40,386 nt of DNA from Candidatus Uhrbacteria bacterium RIFCSPHIGHO2_02_FULL_46_47 (GTDB lineage: Bacteria; Patescibacteriota; Patescibacteriia; GWA2-47-26), in the NCBI GenBank assembly GCA_001790815.1, contig MGDU01000003.1, forward strand, positions 1 through 40,386, in the 5' to 3' direction. The notes beneath the pieces were generated by a model. The model searched no databases, had not been told where the DNA came from, and was given only the letters and a program-made list of their open reading frames with translations. The translations under genes and the position numbers were made by a program. Shown here one piece after another: positions 1 to 6,950 of this stretch (position 1 is the first letter of the stretch; each line of letters begins with the position of its first letter).

Positions 1-67
1 CAGGGAAAGACAATGGATACCCCGCCTCAGCTTCGTTTATTCACCTAGGGCCATGCCGTTGGTCATA

Positions 68-87
68 CCCCGCGGCTTGCCGCGGGG
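68..87. repeat. GC-rich hairpin upstream of the rhuM remnant
   Basis: A perfect 8-bp stem, CCCCGCGG paired with CCGCGGGG, closes over the 4-nt loop CTTG. No T-run follows, so it is not a clear intrinsic terminator. It lies between the window start, where I recognise nothing, and the point where the rhuM reading frame becomes open. It may mark the breakpoint that removed the 5' part of rhuM; that is inference. Confidence 0.45.
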
Positions 88-119
88 TTGTTGATTAGTA
101 TCAATAAACAAAACGATAA

Positions 120-567
120 TACCGTATCAATTCGTTGCGCGGCACGCAATTCCGCATTTGGGCAACGCAGAAGTTGAAAGAGTATATTATAAAGGGATTT
201 GTTATGGATGATGAGCGGTTAGAGAACGGCAAAGTCGCAAAAACATATTTTCAAGAATGGGAGGAACGGATCAGAAAAATCCGAACCTCCGAAGCGAATT
301 TTTACCAAAAAGTACGGGATGTATTTGCGACAAGCGTTGACTATAACCCCAAAGCGGACTATGCGCAGAAGTTTTTTTGCGGTAGTGCAAAGTGTTGAAC
401 AGCGAATCATGTATATGAGAGATTGGATTGCCAAATTGGACGACTTCTTGATCCTGAATGACAAAGAAATCCTGGACACCCCGGGCAATGTATCGCGAAG
501 AGACATGGAGCAAAAAGTCCGCCAAGAACTCGCCGCGTTTAATCAAAAACAACTTTCTCCTCCTTAA
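120..567 (+). pseudogene. rhuM: RhuM-family protein remnant (5'-truncated, internally deleted, frameshifted)
   Basis: The translated string YRINSLRGTQFRIWAT followed by KLKEYIIKGFVMDDERL is the signature of the RhuM family, cassette-borne proteins of unknown biochemical role first named on a Salmonella pathogenicity island. Intact RhuM proteins have roughly 330 residues. Here an in-frame stop at 117-119 cuts off the N-terminal third. The frame then runs through SVDYNP and YAQKFF. At a run of seven T (372-378) one extra T shifts the frame, and the next frame continues AVVQSVEQRIMYMRDWIAKL to 567. MYMRDWI matches the family's C-terminal region, so the central and C-terminal parts are joined with the intervening segment missing. 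A TTG at 135 is the only start-like codon. The gene is almost certainly non-functional. It sits at the 5' end of an array of accessory cassettes, consistent with cassette decay. Confidence 0.8.
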
Positions 568-770
568 GGTAAGGGGTGGTGAGAGGATGTTATGGCAATT
601 TCACAATCGATCCCCCTCCCTCATACGGGAGAGGGGAGGCCTGCCCGCCTTGGGTGGGGTGAGGGTTTGTCTCATTCAACAATTCCCCCCCCCTCTTAAG
701 TTAAGAGGGGGTAGGGGGAGTTATGCCTGCCCGCCTCGGGCGGGACAATTCAACAACCTCCCCACCGCAC
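568..770. repeat. Intergenic GC-rich inverted repeats
   Basis: No gene is supported in this stretch. It is built from repeat pieces that recur in the window: a CCCTCCCTC...GGGAGAGGG arm pair near 612-640, a palindrome CCCCCTCTTAA-G-TTAAGAGGGGG at 689-711, and a CCCGCCTCGGGCGGG block near 730-744. The last block also occurs upstream of modules 2 and 3. It leads directly into the palindrome-promoter module at 771. Confidence 0.6.
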
Positions 771-871
771 AAACGGCTCAATAATTTGCGATCGCAAATA
801 GTTGAGCCGTTTGGTATTTGCGTTAAGTCCAATGTCGCCGACTTGCAAAATCATCTCCTCGAGTGTATCAT
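771..871 (+). promoter_or_regulatory. Cassette module 1: 42-bp palindrome plus promoter
   Basis: Positions 771-812 form a palindrome with outer arms AAACGGCTCAA and TTGAGCCGTTT and an inner perfect palindrome ATTTGCGATCGCAAAT (784-799). It is followed by conserved sequence and a sigma70-type promoter: TTGCAA at 843-848, a 17-nt spacer, and TATCAT at 866-871. The 84 bases from 771 to 854 are identical in all four copies of the module. It precedes NYN copy 1. The palindrome could be an operator, a recombination site or an RNA hairpin in read-through transcripts. The promoter role is supported by spacing and conservation. Confidence 0.7.
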
Positions 872-1019
872 ACTAATCACAATCAGCTGCCTAAACCCGT
901 AGGTCAAGGCGCGGGCATGGCATAAAAAAACCGAACAGGGGAAAATAAAAGAATATGAAACTCAAAAGAAAAATTTTGCGTACATCGACGGCGCAAACTT
1001 ACATAAGGGAATAGGGGAT

Positions 1020-1496
1020 TTGGGATGGGAACTTGACTATCGGCGGTTTCGTGTCTGGTTGAAAGAAAAATATCATGTGGTGAATGCCTACTTGTTTATT
1101 GGTTTTGTCGCAAAGAATAAGAACCTCTATACGTATCTTCAGGAAGCCGGATTTATCCTTGTATATAAAGAAGTAACCTATGACGGTAGAGGCATGGTAA
1201 AAGGCAATTGTGATGCGGCGCTCGTATTAAAAACTGTTTGTGATTTTTATGAAAAGAAATGTGACGGCGCGGTGATCGTTTCAGGCGACGGTGATTATGC
1301 TGAATTGGTCCAGTTTCTGAAAGAGAAAAACGCACTCCGTATCGTTATCTCCCCAAGCAATAAATGCTCGTATTTATTACGAGAGCAGAATATACCGTTA
1401 CTGTATCTTGCTACTCAGCAGAAAAAATTTGAGGCATATAAATATAAAGAAAAAGCCCCCGGTGCAGACGAAACCGCACAAGGGTCTTCTTCATAG
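1020..1496 (+). CDS. NYN-domain (PIN-like) nuclease, copy 1, N-terminus out of frame
   Basis: The product resembles bacterial NYN-domain proteins (LabA/PIN-like fold, predicted metal-dependent RNases). From the TTG at 1020 the frame reads GWELDYRRFRVWLKEKY, then AYLFIGF, LYTYLQEAGF, VKGNCDAALVLK and VSGDGDYAELV. The conserved acidic residues are in GNCDAAL and SGDGDY. The family's first catalytic motif, FAYIDGANLHKG, lies upstream in the same frame (about 978-1013), but no usable start codon precedes it in that frame. The natural ATG at 955 (MKLKRK...) is one base out of frame, because an A5 run (972-976) has one A fewer than needed. Translation from the TTG would lack the DGAN aspartate. The unit is either a pseudogene, a slippage-dependent gene, or affected by a sequencing error shared by both copies. 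A 16-bp palindrome (1493-1508) spans the stop codon. Confidence 0.7.
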   Translation: MGWELDYRRFRVWLKEKYHVVNAYLFIGFVAKNKNLYTYLQEAGFILVYKEVTYDGRGMVKGNCDAALVLKTVCDFYEKKCDGAVIVSGDGDYAELVQFLKEKNALRIVISPSNKCSYLLREQNIPLLYLATQQKKFEAYKYKEKAPGADETAQGSSS

Positions 1497-1560
1497 TGAT
1501 ATCACTATCATAGCATAACAAGCGCTTGTTTGTCAACCATCCTTTATCCACATCACTTTA

Positions 1561-1590
1561 AATGTCATCCCCGCGAAAGTGGGGATCCAG
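1561..1590. repeat. CCCCGCGAAAG hairpin repeat, copy 1
   Basis: The sequence ATGTCATCCCCGCGAAAG... carries a CCCCGC/GTGGGG stem over a GAAA-type loop, followed by GGATCCAG. This family of short palindromic elements is widespread between bacterial genes. Here it follows the NYN stop codon and recurs at 2459-2488 and 3601-3629. It may also help end transcription, although it has no T-run. Confidence 0.6.
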
Positions 1591-1668
1591 TTTGTCCCTC
1601 TCCCTCGCATGGGAGAGGGGAGGCCTGTCCGCCTCGGGCGGGACAATTCAACAATTTCCCCACCGCAC

Positions 1669-1769
1669 AAACGGCTCAATAATTTGCGATCGCAAATAGT
1701 TGAGCCGTTTGGTATTTGCGTTAAGTCCAATGTCGCCGACTTGCAAAATCATCTCCTCGAGTGTATCAT
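1669..1769 (+). promoter_or_regulatory. Cassette module 2: palindrome plus promoter
   Basis: This copy is identical to module 1. The palindrome is at 1669-1710, TTGCAA at 1741-1746, a 17-nt spacer follows, and TATCAT is at 1764-1769. It precedes NYN copy 2 and belongs to the exact tandem duplication. Confidence 0.7.
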
Positions 1770-1917
1770 ACTAATCACAATCAGCTGCCTAAACCCGTAG
1801 GTCAAGGCGCGGGCATGGCATAAAAAAACCGAACAGGGGAAAATAAAAGAATATGAAACTCAAAAGAAAAATTTTGCGTACATCGACGGCGCAAACTTAC
1901 ATAAGGGAATAGGGGAT

Positions 1918-2394
1918 TTGGGATGGGAACTTGACTATCGGCGGTTTCGTGTCTGGTTGAAAGAAAAATATCATGTGGTGAATGCCTACTTGTTTATTGG
2001 TTTTGTCGCAAAGAATAAGAACCTCTATACGTATCTTCAGGAAGCCGGATTTATCCTTGTATATAAAGAAGTAACCTATGACGGTAGAGGCATGGTAAAA
2101 GGCAATTGTGATGCGGCGCTCGTATTAAAAACTGTTTGTGATTTTTATGAAAAGAAATGTGACGGCGCGGTGATCGTTTCAGGCGACGGTGATTATGCTG
2201 AATTGGTCCAGTTTCTGAAAGAGAAAAACGCACTCCGTATCGTTATCTCCCCAAGCAATAAATGCTCGTATTTATTACGAGAGCAGAATATACCGTTACT
2301 GTATCTTGCTACTCAGCAGAAAAAATTTGAGGCATATAAATATAAAGAAAAAGCCCCCGGTGCAGACGAAACCGCACAAGGGTCTTCTTCATAG
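1918..2394 (+). CDS. NYN-domain (PIN-like) nuclease, copy 2, identical to copy 1
   Basis: Every residue matches copy 1, and the short A-run that puts the upstream ATG (1853) out of frame with the catalytic YIDGANL motif is shared. If copy 1 is inactive, so is this one. The unit has its own palindrome-promoter module 898 bp downstream of the first, so both would be transcribed independently. NYN proteins often occur in accessory and defence-related neighbourhoods, and rhuM and Bro-N neighbours fit that setting. The function on cellular or phage RNA is inferred from the fold only. Confidence 0.7.
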   Translation: MGWELDYRRFRVWLKEKYHVVNAYLFIGFVAKNKNLYTYLQEAGFILVYKEVTYDGRGMVKGNCDAALVLKTVCDFYEKKCDGAVIVSGDGDYAELVQFLKEKNALRIVISPSNKCSYLLREQNIPLLYLATQQKKFEAYKYKEKAPGADETAQGSSS

Positions 2395-2458
2395 TGATAT
2401 CACTATCATAGCATAACAAGCGCTTGTTTGTCAACCATCCTTTATCCACATCACTTTA

Positions 2459-2488
2459 AATGTCATCCCCGCGAAAGTGGGGATCCAG
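2459..2488. repeat. CCCCGCGAAAG hairpin repeat, copy 2
   Basis: Exact copy of the element at 1561-1590, carried along by the tandem duplication. It lies between the second NYN stop codon and module 3. Confidence 0.6.
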
Positions 2489-2566
2489 TTTGTCCCTCTC
2501 CCTCGCATGGGAGAGGGGAGGCCTGTCCGCCTCGGGCGGGACAATTCAACAATTTCCCCACCGCAC

Positions 2567-2667
2567 AAACGGCTCAATAATTTGCGATCGCAAATAGTTG
2601 AGCCGTTTGGTATTTGCGTTAAGTCCAATGTCGCCGACTTGCAAAATCATCTCCTCGAGTGTATCAT
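2567..2667 (+). promoter_or_regulatory. Cassette module 3: palindrome plus promoter
   Basis: The palindrome is at 2567-2608, TTGCAA at 2639-2644, and TATCAT at 2662-2667 after 17 nt. It matches modules 1 and 2 up to base 2667, then diverges from 2668 onward. The divergence continues in the stretch after CCCGTAGG, just before the Bro-N start. The switch to new sequence therefore falls at the module-gene junction. Confidence 0.7.
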
Positions 2668-2729
2668 TCTAATCACAATCAGCTGCCTAAACCCGTAGGG
2701 AAACCCGCGGGCATGGCACAGAAATAAAT

Positions 2730-3572
2730 ATGAAACACAATAAACAGATCGCCTTGTTTGAAGGTCAAAAAATCCGCCGGCACTGGGACGCAGAAAAAGA
2801 GCTATGGTATTTTTCGGTGGTGGATATTATTCAGGCACTTATTCAACAGGCGGACTATCAAACTGCCAGAAAGTATTGGAATAAGCTTAAAGAACGGCTC
2901 AAAAAGGAGGGAAATGAGTCGGTGACAAATTGTCACCAACTGAAATTTACGGCCTCCGACGGAAAATTATACCTCACCGACGCCGCGGACGTAGAAACAA
3001 TTCTGCGTCTTATTCAATCCGTACCCAGTCCAAAAGCAGAGCCGATTAAATTATGGCTTGCGCGGGTGGGCTACGAAAGAATCCAAGAAACCACGGATCC
3101 TGAAAAATCTATTAATCGAGGCAGAACGAATTGGCAAAGAATGAGGCGAAGCGAAAAGTGGATCCAGCAAAGGATGATGGGGCAAGAGATACGAAACAAG
3201 CTTACGGATTATTGGAAAAACAGCGAGGTTAAGGAACAGGACGAGTATGCGATACTCACCAACATTATCCATCAAGAATGGAGCGATTTGACGGTAAAAG
3301 AGCATAAGGATCTGAAGAATCTGAATACCCAGAATTTACGCGATCACATGTCGGATGCCGAGCTGGTGTTCACGGCTTTGGCAGAACTTTCTACGCGGCA
3401 GATTGCCGAAACAATGCAAACGAAAGGTTTTGAGGAAAATAAAATTCCGGCTAAAAAAGGCGGCCGCATCGCCAAGAACGCCCGCAAAGAATTGGAAAAT
3501 AAAACCGGGAAAAAAGTCGTCAGTGGTGAGAACTATTTACCATCCTCAAAAACAACGAAGAAGCTAAAGTAA
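2730..3572 (+). CDS. Bro-N / DinD-like protein
   Basis: A 280-residue protein. The N-terminal part (about 1-105) looks like a BRO family N-terminal domain, the DNA-binding module of phage antirepressors: IRRHWDAEKELWYFSVVDII, then LYLTDAADVETILRLIQSV. The C-terminal part (about 180-280) resembles E. coli DinD, the LexA-regulated DNA-damage-inducible protein that antagonises RecA: LKNLNTQNLRDHMSDAELV followed by ALAELSTRQIAE. The C-terminus is lysine-rich. The ATG at 2730 follows a short A-rich leader 63 nt after the module 3 -10 box. It is a single-gene cassette with its own promoter and sits between NYN copy 2 and the protease cassette. Antirepressor or RecA-modulating activity is inferred from the family. 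Confidence 0.8.
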   Translation: MKHNKQIALFEGQKIRRHWDAEKELWYFSVVDIIQALIQQADYQTARKYWNKLKERLKKEGNESVTNCHQLKFTASDGKLYLTDAADVETILRLIQSVPSPKAEPIKLWLARVGYERIQETTDPEKSINRGRTNWQRMRRSEKWIQQRMMGQEIRNKLTDYWKNSEVKEQDEYAILTNIIHQEWSDLTVKEHKDLKNLNTQNLRDHMSDAELVFTALAELSTRQIAETMQTKGFEENKIPAKKGGRIAKNARKELENKTGKKVVSGENYLPSSKTTKKLK

Positions 3573-3600
3573 AACAATGTCATTGCGCCTGCCCTAATCA

Positions 3601-3629
3601 ATGTCATCCCCGCGAAAGCGGGGATCCAG
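3601..3629. repeat. CCCCGCGAAAG hairpin repeat, copy 3
   Basis: Same element as at 1561 and 2459, here with a perfect CCCCGC/GCGGGG stem. It lies 28 nt after the Bro-N stop codon, the same relative place it occupies after the NYN genes. The stretch 3573-3743 otherwise holds a CTCTCCC...GGGAGAGG repeat (about 3681-3720) and no gene. Confidence 0.6.
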
Positions 3630-3743
3630 CAATAATTTCCCTCCCTTAAGGCGCGGGAGGGGTAGGGTGGGTTATGAGATATGTCCCTCTCCCTCGCATG
3701 GGAGAGGGGAGGGTGAGGGTGTCCGTGCAATCTCCCCACCCCC

Positions 3744-3844
3744 AAACGGCTCAATAATTTGCGATCGCAAATAGTTGAGCCGTTTGGTATTTGCGTTAAG
3801 TCCAATGTCGCCGACTTGCAAAATCATCGTCCTGACTGTATCAT
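3744..3844 (+). promoter_or_regulatory. Cassette module 4: palindrome plus promoter with diverged spacer
   Basis: The palindrome is at 3744-3785. TTGCAA (3816-3821) and TATCAT (3839-3844) are unchanged and 17 nt apart, but five of the 17 spacer bases differ from modules 1-3. Unchanged hexamers around a drifting spacer are good evidence of a working promoter. The likely start site is near 3851, leaving about 185 nt of leader before the protease gene at 4036. That leader contains no convincing gene. Confidence 0.7.
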
Positions 3845-4035
3845 ACTAATCACAATTCTCTGCCTAAACCCGTAGGATAAACCCGCGGGCATGGCACAAA
3901 ATCCCTCAACAGGACAAACAGCTCGTCGTCAGAGCACTCTTACTGGATCATGTCTCGAAAGAGGCATGGGTGGTCGCAAGGCCATCGCTGGCGGCGGGCT
4001 TTGTGTTTTTAATCAAAATGAAGTAGAATCAATAT

Positions 4036-5994
4036 ATGAAAAACTATTTAAAAATTGGGTTGTTGCTGATCCTTGCATTAGTACCACTCCATTCAAGTCA
4101 AGCAATCACACAAACCCAAATCAATTCCTTAGTACATGTCGTCTGTCCTGGTCAAAATGATACTTGGTTTAGTGGTTCAGGCACGATCATTGATTCAAAA
4201 GGTATTGTTCTAACTAATAAGCATGTTGTTACCGATCAGTCTGGTAATATCATACGATATTGTGCAATTGGGCTTACAAAAAGTATTAGTAGACCGCCAT
4301 CATTCGATTATACTGCCGAAGTTAAATATTATACGACAGACGAAAATTTAGACGCAGCGATTTTATATATTGATAACAAAAATAATACAACATTCCCCTC
4401 GGTCAATGCGTTTAGTTACGATACTGGTAATCTCAAGCTAGGAGATGGTATTGAGGTCATTGGTTATCCATCAATAGGGGGCAACACGGTAACGTACGTC
4501 AATGGTGTAATGAGCGGTATTCAAGAAAACTACATAAAGACAACAGCACCACTTGAGCATGGAAATTCAGGCGGTTCCGCATATACCTTTAACGGAGATT
4601 TTATTGGTGTGCCGACAGCCGTCGTTGCCGGTTCACTTAACTCCTTAAGTTATGTTCTGGATGTGAATAAATTAAAAATTTGGTTGCAATCAATGTTGGG
4701 TTCAACATCATTGCCGGTATTCAGGCCGGATATACAAAGCAATATTACGGTAAGTAAAGATGTTACACCACCTGATGCATCAAATGCTATCGCTTCTGTT
4801 TATAATGACTCACAGAAAAGTTTAGTTTTGGATTTTAGTAATTCTCAAAATTCTCGAAATCCTTATTTTGAGTGGAGTGGATTTAATGATCCTAGTGGTA
4901 TTAGTGGGTATTACGTTTATTTCGGCTCTGATATTAACGCTAAACCAATTACTGCTGGAGTTTTCACAAATACTAGCAATTTTAATGGATTAATCAATAC
5001 AGAGGGTATTTATTATTTGATAATTCAGGCTCAGGATGAACAAGGTAATATTACAAATCCAGTTTATTGGAACTATCATTATCAAATTTCACCACCATTA
5101 ATAGAATTAAATCCATTGGGTCGGAAGATTAATGAAAATCGTCCCACAAAGATTTATATTTATTCTTACGATAACGGAATGAAGGGAGACTTACTGAAGA
5201 TTATCTATTTGGATATTTCTAAAGTGCAACCCGTCTCTATTCCAACCAATAGCGTTTATATCGAATGGGATGGTATTAATGATAAAGATTTTATTATTGA
5301 CACGAAGGTGCGCTTTAAGGAAGGAAGAACATGGTCAAAATGTAGTTCGAAGGGTGATATATGGTGGAATTTGGGCATTGAGCCAGGTTCTAAAGAATGG
5401 GGCGAGTGGAATACATGCAATGAAGGGTACAGATCGAAGGAGTTTGTATCTACTAAAGATAATTTTTTCACACTCAATAATCTAGATTTAAATAAACCGT
5501 ATAATTTTGAAATGGAGTTGTATATTATTAATAATGGGAAATATGAACAGGCAGATGGTTTTCATATTTTTTCTTTGACACCAACAAAAACTATATCTCA
5601 AGAAAGTGAAACAAAAAATAATAGTTTGACTGGAAGAATATTGTTACAGGTAGAATCTCACGGTGAGGCGTGGTACATTTACCCCGGAAATCAAAAAAGG
5701 TATTACCTCGGACGCCCAGCAGATGCTTTTAATGTAATGCGTAAGCTGGGTTTGGGAGCAAAGCACGACCTCATAATGAACACCACAGTTTTTCCAGTGT
5801 CGCTAGCTGGCAAGATATTGTTAGATGTCGAATCGCATGGTGAGGCGTATTATATTTATCCAAAGGATAGAAAGAAATATTATTTAGGGCGCCCAGATGA
5901 CGCATTCAATGTAATGCGCAATCTAGGTTTAGGCATTTCAAACACTAATCTCAATAAAATTTTAGTTGCGCCAGACTCCGCCTTGCCGAATTGA
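4036..5994 (+). CDS. Secreted trypsin-like (S1C/HtrA-type) serine protease with C-terminal surface repeats
   Basis: A 652-residue exported protease. Residues 1-23 form a signal peptide (hydrophobic LKIGLLLILALVPLHSSQA). A chymotrypsin-fold domain covers about 25-220 with the full catalytic triad: His63 in LTNKHVV, Asp106 in NLDAAIL and Ser178 in GNSGGS. A fibronectin-type or Ig-like segment follows (about 245-350, ISGYYVYFG and YYLIIQAQDEQGN), then a region I do not recognise. Two 42-residue repeats (533-574 and 592-633) begin GRILLQVESHGEAWYIYP and GKILLDVESHGEAYYIYP and end with YYLGRP and FNVMR; I associate such repeats with exported CPR proteins. There is no PDZ domain. The gene is visibly A+T-rich compared with the core genes, suggesting transfer. 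Its stop codon overlaps a possible TTG start of the next gene. It is the first gene of a three-gene cassette behind module 4. Confidence 0.85.
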   Translation: MKNYLKIGLLLILALVPLHSSQAITQTQINSLVHVVCPGQNDTWFSGSGTIIDSKGIVLTNKHVVTDQSGNIIRYCAIGLTKSISRPPSFDYTAEVKYYTTDENLDAAILYIDNKNNTTFPSVNAFSYDTGNLKLGDGIEVIGYPSIGGNTVTYVNGVMSGIQENYIKTTAPLEHGNSGGSAYTFNGDFIGVPTAVVAGSLNSLSYVLDVNKLKIWLQSMLGSTSLPVFRPDIQSNITVSKDVTPPDASNAIASVYNDSQKSLVLDFSNSQNSRNPYFEWSGFNDPSGISGYYVYFGSDINAKPITAGVFTNTSNFNGLINTEGIYYLIIQAQDEQGNITNPVYWNYHYQISPPLIELNPLGRKINENRPTKIYIYSYDNGMKGDLLKIIYLDISKVQPVSIPTNSVYIEWDGINDKDFIIDTKVRFKEGRTWSKCSSKGDIWWNLGIEPGSKEWGEWNTCNEGYRSKEFVSTKDNFFTLNNLDLNKPYNFEMELYIINNGKYEQADGFHIFSLTPTKTISQESETKNNSLTGRILLQVESHGEAWYIYPGNQKRYYLGRPADAFNVMRKLGLGAKHDLIMNTTVFPVSLAGKILLDVESHGEAYYIYPKDRKKYYLGRPDDAFNVMRNLGLGISNTNLNKILVAPDSALPN

Positions 5995-5999
5995 TAGAA

Positions 6000-6230
6000 A
6001 TGAATCTTATGCGAGTTCAATTTACGCAATTATTTCGAAGAAACGAGAACGGCGCACTTACCCCACTTAGTCCTGTTAATATAAATGGAATAGTTTTCGG
6101 GCCCGGTGTTTCCTTTGGTCCAGGTGTGGTTTTTGGCGGAGTTAATCTTTTTGATTTTGTTAACGATGCAATTGAAGCGGATCAAATAAATGGTGTATGG
6201 GTAATACGGGGATTTTACAAGAATCAATAA
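6000..6230 (+). CDS. Small protein with repeated FGPGV motif, function unknown
   Basis: About 76 residues. The core is GIVFGPGVSFGPGVVFGGV, three near-hexad repeats of the type (V/I)xFGPG that suggest a short beta-helical or beta-roll turn, followed by an acidic segment and VWVIRGFY. I do not know a function. A TTG at 5991 overlaps the protease stop codon, and ATGs at 6000 and 6009 are equally possible starts. I chose 6000 because it keeps the gene tight behind the protease without relying on a TTG. The next gene starts 4 nt after its stop, so the three genes are probably cotranscribed and may cooperate. Confidence 0.6.
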   Translation: MNLMRVQFTQLFRRNENGALTPLSPVNINGIVFGPGVSFGPGVVFGGVNLFDFVNDAIEADQINGVWVIRGFYKNQ

Positions 6231-6234
6231 TTTT

Positions 6235-6825
6235 ATGAATGACAAAGAAGATCCACAACGTCTCATTTCTCTTGAGGAATCTATAAAGCAGAGTAAGGAA
6301 AAACTTGATAAGCTAGAGGCTTTTGATGTAAAAATTTATGTCCAGGAAAAAATAAAGGAAGTTGAACAGAAAATAGATTCCAGCAAAATTAATGTTATTG
6401 AGGCACTGGGAATTTTCGTGGCACTCTTCACGTTCATTGCTGTTAATGTTCAGGTATTTAGTAAAATAAATGATTTGGGTTCCGCAATGTGGTTTATGTT
6501 GGTAATGGGCGGTATAACATTGACGATACTATTATCAGTAGAAATATTGATTAGTGGCCGTCAACAGCACTCAACTTCAGGAAAATTGACTTGGTTTCAA
6601 AGTTTGATAGAGGTTACAATTAGTAAATTTGGGTTTTTAATTTTGTTGGCCGCTTTAGAAGTGGTAGCTGGATTTTATTTTACCTATAAAAATCAAGTTC
6701 AGCTCAACAATAGCGCAAGCACAAGTACTAAAGTGGAGATTCAAGCCGACATTCAATCAAAGAGTGACAGCGATGTTATTATTGACGCCAAGGATTTAAA
6801 CAAGTTACTGCCAAAAGGACTATAA
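6235..6825 (+). CDS. Coiled-coil membrane protein with three transmembrane segments
   Basis: 196 residues, not recognised as a named family. Residues 5-50 are charged and heptad-like (SIKQSKEKLDKLEAF ... IKEVEQKI), consistent with a coiled coil. Three hydrophobic segments follow at about 54-75, 85-107 and 131-151. The last 45 residues are polar. This layout suggests a membrane anchor or sensor with a cytoplasmic coiled coil. It is the last gene of the protease cassette, with its ATG 4 nt after the previous stop codon. Whether it controls or receives a signal from the secreted protease is speculation based on linkage. Confidence 0.65.
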   Translation: MNDKEDPQRLISLEESIKQSKEKLDKLEAFDVKIYVQEKIKEVEQKIDSSKINVIEALGIFVALFTFIAVNVQVFSKINDLGSAMWFMLVMGGITLTILLSVEILISGRQQHSTSGKLTWFQSLIEVTISKFGFLILLAALEVVAGFYFTYKNQVQLNNSASTSTKVEIQADIQSKSDSDVIIDAKDLNKLLPKGL

Positions 6826-6915
6826 TGGTGCACGGACTTAGAAAAAGGATCATTTCTTTTTTCTATAATAGTAGTATGTGCGGATTTGTACTTACGGGCA
6901 GCCTGTAACGGGCGC

Positions 6916-6944
6916 TTGGTGTCCCGCCAAAAAAGTGATATAAT
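6916..6944 (+). promoter_or_regulatory. Extended -10 promoter
   Basis: TTGGTG (6916-6921), a 17-nt spacer and TATAAT (6939-6944) with an upstream TG (TGATATAAT). The predicted start falls at about 6951. An ATG there opens only a 17-codon frame (MIVFTHVDNFIYSQISM), so the promoter more likely serves the structured RNA that follows. Confidence 0.55.
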
Positions 6945-6950
6945 CATTTA

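Larger units (their letters stand above)
759..2554. repeat. Perfect 898-bp tandem duplication (two units)
   Basis: Bases 759-1656 and 1657-2554 are identical by eye. Each unit carries one palindrome-promoter module, one NYN reading frame, a 16-bp palindrome at its stop codon, a CCCCGCGAAAG hairpin element and a CTCTCCCTCGCATGGGAGAGGG repeat. The period equals the spacing between successive modules (771, 1669, 2567). The duplication is therefore module to module, as expected for unequal homologous recombination between modules. Mismatches appear just upstream (757-758 versus 1655-1656) and shortly after the third module begins (2668). Zero divergence means a very recent event, or an assembly artefact. 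Confidence 0.85.

Noticed and set aside
788-795. Cyanobacterial HIP1 motif (GCGATCGC)
   Set aside because: The octamer occurs only as the centre of the four module palindromes, not at high density as HIP1 does.
771-830. Integron attC site
   Set aside because: The palindrome and a GTTAAGT core-like heptamer near it recall attC, but module 4 has no matching RYYYAAC on the left, the arms are too regular, each cassette has its own promoter, and no integrase gene is in the window.
955-1014. Programmed -1 frameshift in the NYN genes
   Set aside because: The zero-frame codons at the A/T run do not form a classical X XXY YYZ slippery heptamer, and no downstream pseudoknot is evident. Simple slippage or mutation is more likely.
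3868-4026. Open frame QQDKQLVVRALLLDHV... before the protease, and the 89-codon frame from 3891
   Set aside because: The first has no start codon. The second overlaps the protease start and has low-complexity, non-protein-like composition. Neither matches a family I know.
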